A stretch of 64,000 bases of DNA from Tupaia tana (lineage: Eukaryota; Chordata; Mammalia; Scandentia; Tupaiidae), in contig JAKSZU010000012.1 in the NCBI GenBank assembly GCA_026018925.1, forward strand, positions 25,719,814 through 25,783,813, given 5' to 3'. Below are positions 11,363-22,152 of this stretch, one piece after another. Under the pieces are notes generated by a model. That model made no database searches. It was not told where the DNA came from and saw only the letters and a list, made by a program, of their open reading frames with translations. The position numbers and the translations under genes were made by a program. Every line of letters starts with the position of its first letter. The stretch's first letter is position 1.

Positions 11363-12307
11363 ATGACCCAACCCAGTAACGACTCCACTGCCCCAGTCTC
11401 TGAATTCTTCCTCATCTGCTTTCCTAACTTCCAGGGCTGGCAGCACTGGCTGTCCCTGCCCTTCAGCCTCCTCTTTTTCCTAGCCATTGGGGCCAATGTC
11501 ACTCTCCTGATCACCATCTGGCTGGAGACCTCGCTGCATGAGCCCATGTACTACCTGCTCAGCCTCCTCTCCCTGCTGGACATTGTGCTCTGCCTCACTG
11601 TCATCCCCAAGGTCCTGGCTATCTTCTGGTTTGGCCTCAGATCCATCAGCTTCTATGCCTGCTTCCTCCAGATGTTCATCATGAACAGTTTTCTTGCTAT
11701 GGAGTCCTGCACATTTATGGTCATGGCCTATGACCGCTACGTGGCCATCTGCCACCCGCTGCGGTACCCCTCCATCATAACTGACCAGTTTGTGGTCAAA
11801 GCTAGTGTCTTCATTGTGGTTCGGAATGCTGTGTTGTTTTCACCTGTTCCCATTCTCTCTGCCCGGCTCCGATACTGTGGGAAGAATGTCATTGAGAACT
11901 GCATCTGTGCCAACCTGTCTGTGTCCAGGCTCTCCTGTGATAACTTTACCCTTAACAGAATCTACCAATTTGTGGCTGGCTGGACCCTGCTGGGCTCAGA
12001 TTTCATCCTCATCTTCCTCTCGTACACCTTCATTCTAAGAGCTGTGCTCAGGTTCAAGGCTGAGGGAGCTGCAGTGAAGGCCCTGAGCACTTGTGGCTCC
12101 CACTTCATCCTCATCCTCTTCTTCAACACCATCCTGCTGGTTGTGGTATTGACAAACGTGGCCCGAAAGAGGGTCCCCATGGACATCCTAATCCTTCTGA
12201 ATGTCCTTCATCATCTTATCCCCCCTGCCTTGAACCCTATCGTTTATGCATTTCGAACCAAAGAGTTAAAGCAGGGATTTCACAAGTTGCTGCAGAGGGG
12301 GTTCTGA
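11363..12307 (+). CDS. OR56A: olfactory receptor A, OR56A-like (class I), mosaic
   Basis: Intact single-exon odorant receptor of 314 residues, a seven-transmembrane G-protein-coupled receptor expected in the olfactory-neuron cilium membrane. Visible hallmarks are N-glycosylation site NDS (6-8), LHEPMYYLL at 58-66, MAYDRYVAIC at 121-130, extracellular-loop cysteines at 172, 180, 182 and 192, KALSTCGSH at 239-247 and NPIVYAF at 291-297. The frame stays open upstream, but this ATG aligns with the starts of the other two copies and gives the family's usual length. Codons 1-57 differ from OR C at 28 of 171 bases; the rest differs at about 2%. This indicates a mosaic made by recombination near 11,534. 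OR56A assignment is from remembered family resemblance; ligand unknown. Confidence 0.95.
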   Translation: MTQPSNDSTAPVSEFFLICFPNFQGWQHWLSLPFSLLFFLAIGANVTLLITIWLETSLHEPMYYLLSLLSLLDIVLCLTVIPKVLAIFWFGLRSISFYACFLQMFIMNSFLAMESCTFMVMAYDRYVAICHPLRYPSIITDQFVVKASVFIVVRNAVLFSPVPILSARLRYCGKNVIENCICANLSVSRLSCDNFTLNRIYQFVAGWTLLGSDFILIFLSYTFILRAVLRFKAEGAAVKALSTCGSHFILILFFNTILLVVVLTNVARKRVPMDILILLNVLHHLIPPALNPIVYAFRTKELKQGFHKLLQRGF

Positions 12308-12382
12308 ATACACAGGAGGAATTCTCTGTAAGACACCTGTTACTATTTCCTCTTCTTATATTTCAGGATTGGTAATTCTAGA

Positions 12383-12388
12383 AATAAA
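12383..12388 (+). promoter_or_regulatory. candidate polyadenylation signal of OR A
   Basis: AATAAA lies 76 bases after the stop codon and is conserved at the same position after OR B (29,815) and OR C (57,043). No transcript evidence is available. Confidence 0.4.
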
Positions 12389-12551
12389 ATAATGCTTAGA
12401 TAGTTGGATATATTCTCTATTTTCTGTCCCTCTAGTATCAGGAATATGCAGGACTTCATAGTACCTAACCAAAGTTTATTTGCCTCATTCATGTAACTTA
12501 CATTCTTATGTACCTAATGTTGTATCTAAACATTTGCAGGTTCTTTTAAAT

Positions 12552-12750
12552 TTTGTTTAAAGTTTGCTTATTGTTTTATGAGGAATTGAGACAGAGAGAA
12601 GCAGAGACAGGGAAACAAGCACCCCCAATAGAATCTTTACACTGTGTTCCACCCACTTCTCAGCCAGCCCGGATCAGGGGCATGTATATGCACACCTAGT
12701 GTGCATAAAGAGGTCTCAGGATGCAAACCCAGACCTTCTTACATGAGTCC
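12552..12750 (-). mobile_element. second tRNA-type SINE family
   Basis: The A-rich tail complement at the left is followed by an 'agacagagagaagcagaga' region and body. Copies at the same place follow OR B and OR C. Confidence 0.6.
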
Positions 12751-12753
12751 AAA

Positions 12754-13048
12754 GGGAGCCAGTAAGTGACATGGTAACGTCATTGTACTCCCACATGTCT
12801 GACTTTAGTCTGAGTTCAGGACTAGGTGCCTTGAATATTATGCTGGGGGGCATGTGCATGGGTCCTGAAAATTACACTGTGGGGGGGATCTGCATGTGTG
12901 CCCAAAATCCCAAGAGGAGAATGGAGGAGAATGGAAGAGAAGGGATTGTGGTGTAGCCATCCCTCTGGGGAGTAATTGGGGAGTAGTTTCTCACTTTCCC
13001 TATCTCTGGCAAGTACATGTGACCACCGGTTAAAAAAAAAAGAAAGAA
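12754..13048 (+). mobile_element. tRNA-derived SINE, older, with long A-rich tail
   Basis: The head 'gggagccagtaagtgacat' is followed by the tRNA half and an expanded body. The tail runs into imperfect A-rich repeats to about 13,150. Present in all three units. Confidence 0.85.
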
Positions 13049-13149
13049 AAAGTATAACAATATAAAAAGAAACAACATTAAAAAAGTAAAAAGAAATAAC
13101 ACTAAAAACATAAAAACATAAAAAATATAAAAAGAAAAAAACAATAAAA

Positions 13150-14172
13150 AAAGGCTGAATAGACATTTTTTTCTAAAGAACATATACAAATGGCCATCAT
13201 GTACATGAAAAGGTACTCAATATCAATGATCATCGGGGAAATGAAATCAAAGCCACAAGGAGATATCATCTGATATGACAAGAGCCTCATGTAAGGATGG
13301 CTTTTGATAAAAGGATCAGAAATAAGGATGGAGGCATTATTTGCAATTGCTGAGACATAGATGTAACCCAAATGTCCACTGATAGAAGAATGAATTGAAA
13401 AAGTGTGGTACATATACTCCATGGAATACTATTTAGTCATAAAAAACAACAATACCGGGACCAGCAGTTAGCGTAATGGCTATGTCGCTGGACTGCCACG
13501 TAGTTGACTGCGGTTTGCGTCCCAGACGCTGTGGCTTAAACTCACGCTGGGCGCATGTGCGTGCGTGCCCAAAATCTCGAGAGGAGAATGGAGGAGAAGG
13601 GATTGCGGCATGGCCATCCTCCCTGGGGGGTGATTTCTCGCTTTCTATCTCTCTGTCTCTCTCTGTCTTTCTGGTGAGCGCACGCACCCAATAAGAAAAC
13701 AATAACAACAAAAACCTCTCCAAAAAAAGAAAAATAAAAAAACCCAAAGAACAATACCCTGACATTTGATAGAAAGTGGATGAACATGGAAGATCTATTG
13801 CTGAGTGAAGCAATCCAGGCTAAGAAACAGAGAAATGGTATGTCTCCACTTAACACTTACCGACTGTCCACACTCTACAGTAAAGACTAAAGACTAGAGG
13901 ACATAAAAGCATTAAAAATTGTTTTGGACACGAGACAAAGTGGAAGGAGAGTGGGAGAGGGGAAGAGTGCAAGAAGAGAAATTTGGGAAAATATGAAGAA
14001 ATAAGACATTTGTGTTACACAGAAATGGTTTGTTTCCTGTTAGCGAAGTCGTGTATAGTAGTCTCAACTCATGTGGCGTATATGATGTTGGGTAAAATCT
14101 CTTTACAAACTAAATAATGTATAATGATTGAATGTATAAATAATAATTAATACTAATAAAAATAAATAAATT
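13150..14172 (+). mobile_element. LINE-1 3' fragment, split by a SINE
   Basis: C-terminal ORF2 sequence (for example 'tactccatggaatactatt') and 3'UTR, with an internal deletion, ending in an A/T-rich tail near 14,172. A young SINE occupies 13,457-13,745. The same fragment lies in units 2 and 3. Confidence 0.85.
13457..13745 (+). mobile_element. young tRNA-derived SINE shared by units 1 and 3 only
   Basis: A complete copy flanked by 'acaacaatacc' (13,446-13,456) and 'gaacaatacc' (13,749-13,758). Unit 3 has it at 58,110-58,400. Unit 2 has the uninterrupted site 'gtaacaatacc' at 30,861-30,871. Confidence 0.93.
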
Positions 14173-14953
14173 TAGAAAAGGAAGTAAGGATCTTGTGCAC
14201 TGTTGGTGGGAAAAAAGATTAGCACAGCCATTATGGAAAACAGTATAGAGGTTTCTCAAAGATTAGAACAATGATATGATACAGCTGTCCCAATTCTGAG
14301 CACATTACTGAAGAAAATGAAATCCTCACTTCACAGCAATATCTGCACTTTCATGTGAATTGCAGAATTATTCACAATAGCCAAGACATGGAAACAGTCT
14401 AAGAGTCTGTTGACAGTTGAATGAATAAAGAAAATGTGTTATAAATATACATGCCTGTGTGCACTCATACACAGACATATAAACACACACACAAAATGAA
14501 ATATTACCCAGCCATATGAGAGAAGGAAAACTTGCTTAATGACAATATAGATGATCTGGGAGGACATTATGCTAAGCTAAATAAGCAGACACAGAAAGAC
14601 AATTACTTCATAAAATCACTTATATGTAGAATCTAAGTCAAACTCATAGGAACAGGGAGTAGCATGGTGGTTGCCAGGAACTGAGGCATGTTGGAAATTG
14701 TTACAGTGTCTAAGTTTTCAGTTATAAGATGAATAAGGACTGGGATCTAATGTGTATCATGACCTGACTATAATTTACAGTATTGTATCAGACACTTGAA
14801 ATTTGCTAAGAGAATAGAACTTAAATCTTTTCATCCTACACAAACACATTCACACACACAGAGGTAACTAGGTGAGATGCTCAATGAGTAACTAACTTGA
14901 TAATGGAAATAATTTCTTTGTATGCTTTGGGTACCTTAAATCTGTGCTATTTT
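14173..14953 (+). mobile_element. old L1M-type LINE-1 3' end
   Basis: Carries the ancient L1 3' region: 'ggtggttgccaggaactga', 'cagttataagatgaataag' and 'acttgaaatttgctaagag'. Repeated in units 2 and 3. Confidence 0.8.
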
Positions 14954-14968
14954 ACTTTTCAATATCTT
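14954..14968. repeat. target-site duplication, left copy
   Basis: 'acttttcaatatctt' here and at 17,689-17,703 bracket the L1-derived insertion. Unit 2 has it once, at 32,070-32,084. Confidence 0.9.
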
Positions 14969-15969
14969 TTTTTTCTTATATTTCAATTTATTTATTTGCA
15001 TTCATTCACTGTACATCATTACAGCATACAAAATGAGATTTTCCATCCAGAGTACACTGTATATTGTCTCAATCAAGCACATCAACAAACATGTTATTGT
15101 CAGCAAATAATTTTCCATTTCTTGTTTTCTATATGTTTTGCTTCCCCCCCCCACCCCCACCCATCCTTGATTCCCTATCTCTTACCCTCTGCCATCTCCC
15201 ACTCTCCTCCCACACTGACTCTGGTATCTATGTTTGCTTTCTATACTGTTTCCCCCCCCAAATTTTGTTGAATTACTAAAGACCTTAATTAATCTAAATA
15301 TTTTCATAGCAAACATAGGTGATATATACATTTCCATGAACACAAGTCTGACTTTACGCATCCTATAAAGTAGCACGTAGCTGGGGCTATATATCTTACT
15401 GCAGTCATTGAATAGATTTTTCTTCCCTGAAACTTTTTTTTTTTGTAACTTAATTTACATTCTTTCCCTAAGCATCATCACAGCATACAAAATGTGATTT
15501 CCCATCCAGTATATACTGCATAGTGACTATATTATAAAAATTTTTCATTTCTAGTTCCTAGAATTATTTTTACCCCTCTTTCTGACCCTCTGTCCTTTCC
15601 CACCCTCTTCTCACACTATCTCTGGTGTCTACAATTGTCTTCCATTCCTTTCCCACCCACATTGTATTGATCACACAATTTCATACATAATCTACTTTCA
15701 ATGGTGAGTTCACTCGTTACTATTAAGAAAACCAGTTTTAACTTAAATCAAAGAAATACCAAGGAATTTTGCTTAAAGCCAGGAAACAGGTTAGGATTCT
15801 GTTCAAATGTTAGGTGCATGAACCTATCAGTCTCATGTATTTTTATTTTCTGTTCTGGTTCAATTTTCCTGATTAAATTCTGGGATATAATATTCAACTC
15901 CAGACTTGTCCCTACGATTAAGCTGGCCACTTTCTTAGTTTTTGAACTCTTATTTCCGTGTGTCTGTAT

Positions 15970-16966
15970 TTAATTTTCCTGACATAGCACACCCTTGAGA
16001 ACTTCTTGGAGATCTGGTCTGGTGCTGGTAAATTCTTTCAGGTTTTGCTTATCTGAGAATGTTCTTGACTTTTCTTCCCACCTGAAAGATAATCTTGCTG
16101 GGTACAGTATTCTTCACTGAAATTGCTTCTCTCTTAACACTTTGAATATATTTTCCCATTCTTTCCTTGCTCGCATTGTTTCCGATGAGAGATCTGCTGC
16201 CTGATGGGATGTCCTTTGTAGGTAACTTGATGTTTTTCTCTTGCCAATCTTAGTATCTTGTCGTTGTCTCTGGTTTTGGTCAACCTGGCTATAATGTGTC
16301 TTGGAGAAGATCTTCTTGGGTTGATTCTATTTGGGGTCCTTTGTATTTCTTGGGACTGGATCTTCGAATGCCTCTCTAGGTTTGGAAAGTTTTCTTGCAG
16401 GATTTCATGGAATAGATTATCAATACCCTTATGGGTCTCTACACCTTCTGAAATGGCAGTTATCCAGATGTTTGGACGTTTGATGGTATCTAGTACTTCT
16501 CGTATATTATTCTCAAATTTTTGGGCCATTTTCTCAGTCTTCGTGGTGGATTTTTCCAGGTCAGCCATTTTCTCTTCTACATCTGAGATTCTATTTTCTG
16601 ATTGATCTAGTCTGCTTTTAATACTTTCAAGGGAGATTTTGACTTCTCGTATTATAGACTTCATCTCTAACAGTTCCTTTTGAGTCTTTTGTAAAGTGTG
16701 TCATTCCTCTTTTAGATCTTGCAAGAATTTCCTCATCTCTTGGAACTCGTCAACTTCTTTCTCCTTTCTCTTTAGCAGTTCATTATCTCTTTCTCTTCCA
16801 TCTCTGATAGCTTTGACATTATGAACTCTCGAAATTCCTTATCAGACATTTCCATGATTTTCACCGAACTGCTTGTGGATGAAGAGGAGTTACTCTTATC
16901 CCTTGGAGGAGAGGTAATTTCTTGTTTTCCCACATTTCTTGTGATCTGGCAGTGATTTCTCGTCAT
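15970..16966 (-). pseudogene. L1 ORF1-type gene, disrupted
   Basis: Encodes an ORF1p relic: an N-terminal Ser-rich tract and 'MSDKEFREF' motif, a heptad-rich coiled coil, and RNA-binding central sequence including 'RINPRRSSPRHIIARL'. It then shifts frame at about 16,190 through an apparent 4-base deletion shared with the unit 3 copy, so that break predates the duplication. A further break near 16,665-16,790 is private to this copy. ORF1p normally trimerises and coats L1 RNA. Confidence 0.85.
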
Positions 16967-17344
16967 CTGATGGATGGTGTGTTTCTTTCAAATTCTTGAA
17001 GTTCAGTCTGAATGTTCAGGAGCGAGTAGACAGAGGTGATCTAGAATCTCTTTGCTGTCCTGTTGTGATCACTGGTGCAGCAGATTCAGTAGATATTGAG
17101 GAATATTTTAACCCTATTAGTATTTGGATGTTTAGCTACAGTGCTCTTAGATCCTTCTAAAAACACATTAAATGGATATTTGGAGAGTGGAGAGACAAGA
17201 AAAAGGGAAATGAAAAAGAGAGAGAGAAACAGCAACAAAAAAAGAAAAAAAAAGAAAAAAATTGTAATTAATGTTTTTCCTTTTTTTAAAAAAAAATCAC
17301 AAAATAGAAAACCGCGTGGTGTGCTTGCACACCACACAAAATGC

Positions 17345-17688
17345 CTAATTTGCTGGAGCCATGTGGAACCTTCTTCTGAAGGCCTGGCCTCTTCTGCCTG
17401 GGTGGAGGACCAGAGCGATAATTAACAAGATAAAAGGTGGAGCTGAGAGCAAGAGAAAAACTTTGCCTTTAAAAAAAATGTAAAAAGGAAAAATTACAGA
17501 AAAAACGGAAGATAGAAGCAGGGAGAGATAGAGACAGAGTCACAGAAACAAATAGAAGGCATGGGGTGGGGGAGGGGTCTCCCTACTGCTAGCTTGTTTG
17601 CTGGAGGCTGAATTATCAATAGAAAGTCTTCATTTCTCGTGTTCCCTGCAATAGCTAGTTCACTGGAGCCATGTGGAACCTTCTTCTC
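17345..17688 (-). repeat. tandemly repeated segment in HAL1-like 5'UTR
   Basis: A core of about 33 bases beginning near 'ctggagccatgtggaacc' occurs at 17,345-17,377 and again at 17,655-17,687, period about 310. This resembles the monomer-built 5'UTR promoters of some L1 families. Confidence 0.65.
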
Positions 17689-17774
17689 ACTTTTCAATAT
17701 CTTAATAAAGCTGGGAAAAAGTAGTCAAGCTATCATTATTTAAAAATGATATAATCATTAAAAATGAATAAACA

Positions 17775-18030
17775 GGATGCTCCCAGCAGTGTGGTTGCTA
17801 AGAATACTGAATTCCACTTGACTGAAATTGCAGTTTGAATCTCAGACCCAGCAGCTTGAAAAACATGCCAGGAATTTATGCCTGTGTGTGCTCAAAATAC
17901 AGAGAGGAGAGCGAAGGGGAAGGGATTGTGATGTGACCATCCCCCTGGGAGTTGTTTTGTCATTTTTTCTGTCTCTGTCTTTCTCTAGTGAGTATTCACA
18001 CTGAGCAATAAATAAATAAATAAATAAAAA
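17775..18030 (+). mobile_element. tRNA-derived SINE, older subfamily
   Basis: A diverged head, a 'gaatctcagacccagcagc' region, body, CT-rich part and (AAAT)n tail. Present in all three units. Confidence 0.75.
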
Positions 18031-18216
18031 TTAATTTAGAATTAGTTATAAGTTCAGTGGAAATTAGTTAACACATAGTTTTCTTTATATCAGCCAATAC
18101 TATCTAAAAATATTAGAAACTAATGTATCATTTTCTTTAAGAAAAACTAAAATCTGAGAATTGGCATTATAAGAAATGTATACTACCTTTTGGGATACTA
18201 ATTTAAAATCATGTTA

Positions 18217-18350
18217 AGGCTGGCTGTGGTGACAAACTCCTGTAATCTTAGCTGCTGCAGAGGCTGAGGCAGGACAGTTGTGAGTTTGAAGTTAGCCTGG
18301 GCAACATAGCAAGACCCTGTCAAAATAAAATAAAAAATAAAATGAAATAA
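18217..18350 (+). mobile_element. 7SL RNA-derived monomer SINE (PB1/FLAM-like)
   Basis: Begins 'ggctggctgtggtgac', carries 'gaggctgaggcaggac' and ends 'agcctgggcaacatagcaag' split across the usual right half, then an A/T tail. It is a single monomer without a right arm. Such 7SL monomers are characteristic of primates, rodents and relatives. Confidence 0.85.
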
Positions 18351-18504
18351 AATTTATTTCAAAGTATTTAAATGAAGATCTGATTATATGTTAGCGATAA
18401 ACCATGTAGATGTAAGGAACACATTAACATTTTGAAGATATCTGTTCTCCCTAAATCTATTGATAAATTCAATGCAATTTCAAGAACATTCTAGTAAGAC
18501 TCCC

Positions 18505-18735
18505 ACAGATATTTGTTTTAAAGGGTATTTCTTTTCTCTATGAGTGAGAGACACAGAAAGAGAAAGAGAACAAGAAAGTGAACCCTCACACTGTGATACA
18601 TCCCCAGCCTCTGCCGCCTTTAATCATTGGCACACATGTGCCCAATGTATACAGGGAGGTCTTCTGATAGGAACTGGAACCTTCCCATGTTGGTCAGCCC
18701 CACAAAATACTGTATCACCACCTGGCCCCAAGAGA
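18505..18735 (-). mobile_element. second tRNA-type SINE family
   Basis: Reverse-oriented: 'tatgagtgagagacacag' region at left, head complement with 'ggaactggaacc' and 'cacctggccccaag' at right. In all three units. Confidence 0.65.
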
Positions 18736-18796
18736 AGGTTTCTGGCAATTTCTCTAAAATGTATTTGGAAGGTGAAAATTTTGCTGAAAGAAAGAG

Positions 18797-19066
18797 TTTT
18801 CTTCTTTTTCAGTTTTTGCCAGTGGGTATGTAAATGAGCGAGAGAGAGACAGGAGAGAGAGACAGATAGAAAGTGAGAAAGCACCCCCATTCCCCATGAG
18901 AATGGCCACACTTCAATCTCTTCTTCTCCATTTCTCCATCCCCTCCAGACTTTGGGCACCCGTATACATGTGCCTGGCATGTTTCTCAAGCTCCTGAATC
19001 TGGAACTTAAACTGCCATGTTTGGTTATGTGGGATCCAGATGCCTTAACCACTATGGACCAGCCTC
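18797..19066 (-). mobile_element. tRNA-derived SINE, older subfamily
   Basis: The tail complement 'cagtttttgccagtggg' lies at left; the head complement 'ccttaaccactatggacc' at right. In all three units. Confidence 0.8.
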
Positions 19067-19559
19067 AAAAGGAAGAGTTTTAAGAAAGATTCAAATTATA
19101 TCTTACCAGGTAAGAGACATATTATAAAACCATAGTGCACAAAGGGTTGGGTATAGTGTAAAAGCATGGGATATAATAAAGAGCTTATAACAGATCCATG
19201 TAAGTAAGAGAAATTGATATAATAACTTTGTCAAAAATTATATACTTGTCAAAAATGATATATTTGTACTCAACATTAAAAAGTATAGATGAAATATTCA
19301 ACAGATTGTTATCGTTATTGAAAAAACCTATTTTTTTTCTCTCCCATGATGGTAGTTATCTGAAAAAGTCAAACTGTTTATATACAAATATCTGTCTCCT
19401 CTATGAGATTTGAAACTTGCTAGAAAACATTCCCTAAATAAACTTAGTGGTTCTACATTGAATTTATCATCACAAACTTCAAAATGAACTCAATACTGCC
19501 CAGAAATCTTACTGTATAATGTCATTGTAGTAAATGGGCCCATAGCTAGTTCCCCAAGA

Positions 19560-19920
19560 CAGAACCCTAAGACTCATTTTAGAGTTCTACATTGGATGCT
19601 TTCTTTCAACTCCATTAGTTTATCTACTTGACTATTCTCCCCAGATTTGTCCAGGCACTTTCCTGTCCTCTGCTGCCAGTCTGGTCCAAACCACCCTTTG
19701 CCTGGACCAAGTAATAGTCTCCATTTGGATGCTCTGCTTTGACTCTTGTGTTCCCTCCTATTCAAATGTTTCTTCAATAAGGCCTTTTGTCTTCCCTTAT
19801 CTGAAGTAATCCTCCTATGGTAATGCTCTATGATGACAAACGATAGGAGATTTTGTTCATTATATTTCATGCACTCACCATAGCATCCTACGTTTATTTA
19901 TTTTTTACTTGTAGTACCCC
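19560..19920 (+). mobile_element. L2 (LINE-2) 3' fragment
   Basis: 'caaatgtttcttcaataagg' and the 'catagcatcctacgttta' ending resemble the L2 3' end. The minus-strand open frame over it is a by-product. Same in unit 3 at 45,850-46,205. Confidence 0.55.
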
Positions 19921-20039
19921 AAGAGTAAAACTTAAAAAAATACTTAAAAATAGATATTATATATGTGAATGGTTCGAAACAAAAGGTTTAAAATGGGATT
20001 CATTATTATTCTCTGTATCAGTTAGCATTATTTATTTAT

Positions 20040-20330
20040 CTTTTTTAGGGAGTTTTTTTTTTGTTTTGTTTTGTTTTTTTGTTTTTTTTTTTGTTTTGCT
20101 ATAGGGCCCACATGCTCTCTGGAGAGAAAGAGAGAAACAGAGAGACAGAAAGCAAAGTGAGAAATCACTCCCAGGGCGTAAGCAATCCCTTTTCCTCCAT
20201 TCTCCTTCAGGATCTTGGGCACACATGCACACGCACCTGATGTGAGTTTTAAGCTACTGGGTCTGGGACTTGTACTGTTGTTGACTACATGGAAATCTAG
20301 TGACATAACCATTCCTCCATCTGTTCGTCA
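20040..20330 (-). mobile_element. tRNA-derived SINE
   Basis: Reverse-oriented copy with tail complement (T/G-rich) at left and tRNA half at right, between 'agttagcattattt' duplications (about 20,020 and 20,333). Confidence 0.88.
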
Positions 20331-21127
20331 TTTAGTTAGCATTATTTTTGACTGCATGTAATAGAAAATATAAATAGGAATGGCTTGCACAAGTGGGAAA
20401 ATTTTTTCTTCCATGTAAAAAAAAAAAAAAAAAATTCAAAAGAGGATACCCAGAGCTGAAACTGAAGTTTTGCAAAGACTTTAATTCCCCACTTCCTTTC
20501 TGTTTACCATGTTTGGAATATGACTTTCATCCTCAAAGTCACCAAGAGTTCAAAGTGGTTGTGGAAACCCAGGCATCATTACTGCGCCCTTTCCATAAGA
20601 AAGAGGTGAGGAAGTGGAGCATATTGCCTAACTTCTCAGCTGAGTTCCCACGGAAAAGACTTGGAAGCTTTATCAAATGACATCTACTAACATTCAGAAC
20701 CTGAAAAGTGGCATATTTTGGTAGTACACATGTGTATCCAATAAAATAATTGTTTTTGTTACTAAGGAACAAAAGGAGACCTTGGATAACAATTAGCAAT
20801 CTCTAACCCACGATTCCGTTACTATATGTCAAACACATTTTTTCTTTTTAGAAGCAAGTATTCTTACAAGTGTCTTGTGTAGTTTTCTAGAGGTAATTTG
20901 ATGATATATAAAAATATACAGATGTACTTACATATTTATATGTATTGGTATATAAATACATGTATTATATATATTTACATATAATATATATGCATATATG
21001 TTTATATGTATTCTTTGCACTGAATCATGAAATTATTTTATGTGACATTGTGTGCACTGTTTTTGCATCCTTTTTTTTTCTGAACAATATGTCTTAGAAA
21101 TTATCCAAATAAGTACATTTAAGATAT
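20331..21127. other. non-coding stretch with AT-rich (TA)n-like block
   Basis: Includes an A run at about 20,417 and low-complexity TATA-rich sequence at 20,925-21,010. No gene recognised. The counterpart is 46,819-47,609. Confidence 0.45.
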
Positions 21128-21435
21128 CTATTTTCTTTCTTTCTTCCTTTCTTTTTCTTTTTCTTTCTTTCTTTTCCTTTTAGAGAGATTTTTGCTATAG
21201 GATGTGTACACTAGCCAGTGAGACATAGAGAGACAGAGAGACAGAAAGTGAGAAATCACTTCCACCCCAAGGGGTTGGCCACGCAGAAATCCCTGCTCCT
21301 CTATTCTCCTCTTAGGATTTTGGGCAGCAATGCACATGTGCCTGGTTTGAGTTTAAGCTGCCAGTTCCTAGACTGAACTGCTGTCAATTATGTGGCAGTC
21401 CAGAAATGTTATCATTATACCATCTCCTGGTACCA
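21128..21435 (-). mobile_element. tRNA-derived SINE
   Basis: A CT-rich left tail, 'agagagatttttgctatag', body and head complement 'ctcctggtacca'. Counterpart at 47,605-47,880. Confidence 0.88.
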
Positions 21436-21447
21436 AGATAACTACTT

Positions 21448-21496
21448 TCTTTCTATCTCTTCTCTTTCTTTCTCTCTTTCTTTCTCTCTTTCTTTC

Positions 21497-21560
<64 letters not shown>
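21448..21560. repeat. (TTTC)n microsatellite
   Basis: Mostly TTTC units with a few TCTC variants. At the same position unit 3 has a long (TTTTC)n block followed by (TTTC)n. Confidence 0.95.
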
Positions 21561-21561
<1 letters not shown>

Positions 21562-21929
21562 TTTACAATGCCTATTTTCTTTTAATGATCACATAATTAG
21601 ATCTTCTTAAGGGAAGGAACTGGCTTCTCGTATTCTTCATTGTACACAGTGTCTAGTATAATTTGTGAAGCTTAGTATGTAATTTTGTTGCTGGGTTTTA
21701 AATCTGCATGTGATTTGGATGATTTTATTTCCATTTTATTATTGACAACCTTCATGCAATAAATTAGGCTGGCAAATTTGCCTATATTGAACTCTCTCTG
21801 CTTTTGCTTGGATATAAATATATTTGACAGTCTAAAGAAAAACATAACTAGCTCGCTCTGAACTCAATTTTCTAAGATTTCATTTAGAATATCAACTATA
21901 GTTACGTTTATCTGTACGGTGGCGACAGT

Positions 21930-22152
21930 AGAGAAGTCATTGAGAACACAGGCATTAGCATTAGTAAATGAGATTATAACTGTATGCTAGTTGTATGATT
22001 ATGTGCAATGCTTCCTCTCTTCCCCTACACTGTGGACGTAATACCCTCTATTCCATATTTAATGGAGATGTGATGACAACAAATGTATTAAGAACTTGGT
22101 TACTCATGAAGCTCTCAACATGCTGGAGTTATTATTATTATTATTACTTTTA
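21930..22152 (+). mobile_element. MIR SINE, old
   Basis: Core-like sequence ('ctagttgtatgattatg', 'ggagatgtgatgac') ends in the 'ttattattatta' tail typical of MIR. Repeated in unit 3. Confidence 0.55.

Larger units (their letters stand above)
14969..17688 (-). mobile_element. half-L1 (HAL1-like) element: 5'UTR, ORF1 and 3'UTR, no ORF2
   Basis: Read on the minus strand: 5'UTR (17,688 to about 16,970), an ORF1 relic (16,966 to about 15,970), then a 3'UTR ending in an A run near 15,440, followed by a second 3'UTR-like segment ending in A at 14,969. No endonuclease or reverse-transcriptase sequence lies between ORF1 and the tail. In the L1 at 35,734-41,633 ORF2 starts about 45 bases after ORF1. 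A perfect 15-bp duplication flanks the whole. HAL1 elements are known mammalian L1 derivatives of this layout. An internally deleted L1 or two nested insertions remain possible. Confidence 0.75.
11534..19322 (+). repeat. segmental duplication unit 1 (3' portion only)
   Basis: From codon ~58 of OR A to 19,322 the sequence is collinear with 56,194-63,970 of unit 3, at a constant offset near 44.65 kb, sharing every repeat insertion. It also aligns with unit 2 except for two insertions absent there. The unit ends in 'gttatcgttattga' and passes directly into unit 2. Confidence 0.9.
18351..19322 (+). mobile_element. old L1M ORF2 fragments, interrupted by two SINEs
   Basis: Decayed ORF2 sequence at about 18,351-18,504, 18,736-18,796 and 19,067-19,322 ('tgcaatttcaagaac', 'ctaaaatgtatttggaa' and similar). 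Assignment is by resemblance. Confidence 0.55.

Noticed and set aside
11480-12375. Antisense and shifted frames over the OR genes (also over OR B and OR C)
   Set aside because: They are shadows of the GC-rich OR coding sequence, repeated in each copy for that reason.
19574-19870. 98-codon minus-strand frame, repeated at 45,868-46,152
   Set aside because: It lies antisense over an L2 fragment; no protein family resemblance.
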